This document shows positions 62,240 to 64,000 of a stretch of DNA of 64,000 bases, piece after piece. The position numbers and the translations under genes are program-made. Below the pieces are notes generated by a model. It searched no databases, was not told where the DNA came from, and was given only the letters and a program-made list of their open reading frames with translations. Position 1 is the first letter of the stretch. Each line of letters begins with the position of its first letter. The DNA is taken from the NCBI GenBank assembly GCA_017305935.1, contig JAFKJU010000015.1, positions 124,001 to 188,000 on the forward strand, written 5' to 3'. Source of the DNA: Hyphomicrobiales bacterium (lineage in GTDB: Bacteria > Pseudomonadota > Alphaproteobacteria > Rhizobiales > Rhizobiaceae).

Positions 62240-63333
62240 GGCGTCACCACCCATTGGTCGGCGGACATCCAGCCGACATCGATGCTGTCGCCCGGCAGAA
62301 GATCGCCCTCCTGCAGACAGGCGATGAAGGTCTCGCCGTTTTGCAGGCGCACGGTGTATTGCACCTGCGCGCCGAGGAAGATGCGCTGCGTCACCGTTCC
62401 CGAAAAGCGATGATCGCAGCGGGCAGCGGCAGCACCGAGGCGCACCTTTTCCGGCCTGACGCCGACCAGTACGTCGCCGTCCGGCCCCGCATCGTCGAAG
62501 GCGAAGGCGCCCTCGATGCTGACGCGGGCGAGCCTGCGACAGGCCTTCAGGAAATTGGCCTCGCCGACGAAGGTGGAGACGAAATGCGTCTTCGGCCGCA
62601 GATAGATTTCCTCCGGCGTGCCGACCTGCTCGACCTTGCCGCGCGACATCACCACCACCTTGGTGGCGAGCAGCATGGCTTCGGCCTGGTCGTGGGTGAC
62701 GAAGACGAAGGTGCCGCCGATCTCGGCATGCAGCCGGCGCAGTTCCTCCTGCATCGCCTGGCGCAGCTTGAGGTCGAGGGCGGCGAAGGGCTCATCGAGC
62801 AACAGCACTTTCGGCCGCATGATCAGGGCGCGGGCCAGTGCGATGCGCTGCTGCTGGCCGCCGGAAAGCTGCGGCGGCAGCTTGTCGGCGAAGGCCTCCA
62901 TCTGCACCAGCGCCAGCATGTCGCGCACGCGGGCATCGACCTCGGCGCGCGGCGTGCCGGCGATGCGCAGGCCATAGCCGACATTCTGGCGGATGGTCAT
63001 GTGCGGAAACAGGCCGTAGCCCTGAAACACCATGTTGGTGGGCCGCTTTTCCGGCGGCAGCCGCGTCACATCGCGGCCGCCGATGAGGATCGCCCCTTCC
63101 GAGGGCTCGACGAAGCCGCCGAGCATTTTCAGCAGGGTGGTCTTGCCGCAACCCGAAGGGCCAAGGATCGCCAGAAAGTCCCCCTCGTGGAAATCGAGGT
63201 CGAGCGGATGGACGGCCCGGTAGATCCCGTAACTCTTGGCAAGCCCCTGAAGGCGGACAAGCGGCTCAGCGTTCACACGACCCACTCCATTCCCGAGGGC
63301 GGCGATTGTTGGGGGTAAAACGTTCACGGTCAT
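62236..63333 (-). CDS. Spermidine/putrescine-type ABC transporter ATP-binding protein (PotA-like)
   Basis: A 365-residue ATPase with C-terminal TOBE domain. Walker A is GPSGCGKTT, the Q-loop is in MVFQGYGLFPHM, the signature LSGGQQQR, Walker B VLLLDEPFAALDL and the H-loop FVTHDQ. The 63333 ATG has a poor ribosome site; a GTG at 63276 with GGAG 8 bases upstream may be the real start. It powers the PotB/C-like permeases. Confidence 0.87.
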   Translation of the reverse strand: MTVNVLPPTIAALGNGVGRVNAEPLVRLQGLAKSYGIYRAVHPLDLDFHEGDFLAILGPSGCGKTTLLKMLGGFVEPSEGAILIGGRDVTRLPPEKRPTNMVFQGYGLFPHMTIRQNVGYGLRIAGTPRAEVDARVRDMLALVQMEAFADKLPPQLSGGQQQRIALARALIMRPKVLLLDEPFAALDLKLRQAMQEELRRLHAEIGGTFVFVTHDQAEAMLLATKVVVMSRGKVEQVGTPEEIYLRPKTHFVSTFVGEANFLKACRRLARVSIEGAFAFDDAGPDGDVLVGVRPEKVRLGAAAARCDHRFSGTVTQRIFLGAQVQYTVRLQNGETFIACLQEGDLLPGDSIDVGWMSADQWVVTP

Positions 63334-63336
63334 ACC

Positions 63337-64000
63337 TCAGGCTCTCTGATAGCTCTCGAAGGCGCCCAGCACGTCGTCCCAGGTGACGAACTCGCCCTCC
63401 TGTTCGAGCGGGAACATGCCCGGCAGGAACTTGTCGGCGAAATAGGCGTCGAGATCGTCGAAGTGGTAGATGCCGGCCACCGTCTTGTCCGTCACCGCCT
63501 TCATCGCATCCTGGTTGACGATACCGAGAATATTGCCTTCGGCAAACGTCTTCTGGTTTTCCGCCGAAAGGCCCCAGTTGATCAGGGCATGATCCAGTTC
63601 GCGGTTCGGCGCATCCTTGGCGATGTTGACCGTGTCGAAATAGGCGAACGTGCCTTCCTTCGGCGAGGCGATCTTGAGATTGACGCCCTTGTCGCCGGCC
63701 CATTTGATCATCGGCTCCCAGCCCATGCCCATGACGATCTCCTTGCGGCTGAACATGTCGGAGATTTCGCCGAGGCTGGAGGGGATGGTGCGCGAATTCT
63801 GCTTAACCTTGATCATCAGCTCGACCGTCTTGTCGAGCTGTTCCCTGGTCATGCGGCTCGGATCTTCCAGCCCGTTCGCCACCTTCGACCAGGTGACGAT
63901 CATGCTCATGACATCGGGATAACCGACGACCTTGCCCTTGTATTCCGGCTTCAGCAGATCGAGCCAGCTTTTCGGCTCCTCGACGAGATCGGGATTGTAG
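63337..64000 (-). CDS. Spermidine/putrescine-type ABC substrate-binding protein (C-terminal part)
   Basis: About 220 residues of a PotD-like protein; the start lies beyond the window. It begins YNPDLVEEPKSWLDLLKPEY, continues KGKVVGYPDVMSMIVTWSKV, and carries NLKIASPKEGTFAYFDTVNI and NREL-type segments to the natural stop after FESYQRA. As in the operon order binding protein-ATPase-PotB-PotC, it comes first. Ligand probably a polyamine or related amine. Confidence 0.85.
   Translation of the reverse strand, partial: YNPDLVEEPKSWLDLLKPEYKGKVVGYPDVMSMIVTWSKVANGLEDPSRMTREQLDKTVELMIKVKQNSRTIPSSLGEISDMFSRKEIVMGMGWEPMIKWAGDKGVNLKIASPKEGTFAYFDTVNIAKDAPNRELDHALINWGLSAENQKTFAEGNILGIVNQDAMKAVTDKTVAGIYHFDDLDAYFADKFLPGMFPLEQEGEFVTWDDVLGAFESYQRA

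Noticed and set aside
1-64000. tRNA, rRNA, CRISPR array, transposase or phage genes
   Set aside because: None of the expected conserved patterns or repeats was seen on either strand.

Overview
The window is a high-GC, transporter-rich stretch of about 64 kb. It most likely comes from a member of the Rhizobiaceae (Rhizobium/Agrobacterium/Ensifer/Shinella-like alphaproteobacterium). The pointers are the rhizobial small proteins, the AztABC/Zur/ZigA zinc locus, Pho boxes of the rhizobial CTGTCAT-N4-CTGTCAT form, and the many ABC uptake systems for organic solutes. I see no rRNA, tRNA, CRISPR array, insertion sequence or phage gene. It reads as accessory chromosomal, chromid or megaplasmid DNA.

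Layout. 1-2.1 kb: end of a dipeptide-type ABC operon. 2.3-6.8 kb: small housekeeping and stress genes (DUF763, Asp/Glu racemase, PNPOx-like protein, XRE regulator, an orphan BrnA-like antitoxin). 7.0-8.4 kb: three truncated genes side by side. 8.6-11.8 kb: HU protein, a Nudix hydrolase behind a near-consensus Pho box, and small envelope/stress proteins. 12.1-16.7 kb: zinc locus (aztABC, divergent zur, zigA) with Zur-like operators. 16.7-20.2 kb: a cobalamin riboswitch followed by a DUF1636 protein and an ABC transporter for a corrinoid. 20.7-30.8 kb: two divergent ABC importers of the FbpABC/AfuABC/phosphonate superfamily. One sits behind a Pho box. The other is co-transcribed with a metallo-beta-lactamase-fold protein and a dual-specificity-type phosphatase, so phosphorus acquisition is a likely theme.

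30.8-35.3 kb: a molybdate/tungstate locus (molbindin, a FecB/FecCD-type transporter, moeA) with two matching ModE-like 24-bp operators. Parts have decayed: a chimeric binding-protein remnant, a frameshifted permease and no ATPase. 35.6-45.3 kb: a catabolic cluster. It has two paralogous LLM flavin monooxygenases, a flavin reductase fused to a Nudix-like domain, a 4-oxalocrotonate tautomerase-like enzyme, an alpha/beta hydrolase, a ProU-type ABC transporter, and TetR and LysR regulators. The substrate is unknown. 45.6-52.7 kb: ECF sigma factor, FecR, TonB-dependent siderophore receptor, and FhuD- and FhuB-like proteins, with no ATPase. 52.7-54.2 kb: an HNH-like small protein and CorA. 54.3-64 kb: a polyamine/amide cluster with a PuuB-like oxidase, a PuuA-like glutamine synthetase, NTF2-like, polysaccharide-deacetylase-like and C45-peptidase-like proteins, a LuxR regulator and a Pot-type ABC transporter that runs off the end.

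Two things stand out. The first is the predicted phosphate-starvation set: Pho boxes ahead of the Nudix gene and the 24.5-kb ABC operon, next to the divergent ABC-MBL-phosphatase operon. The second is the pair of ModE-like operators controlling a partly decayed FecCD-type Mo/W uptake locus. All functions are read from sequence features and family knowledge; no search was run.
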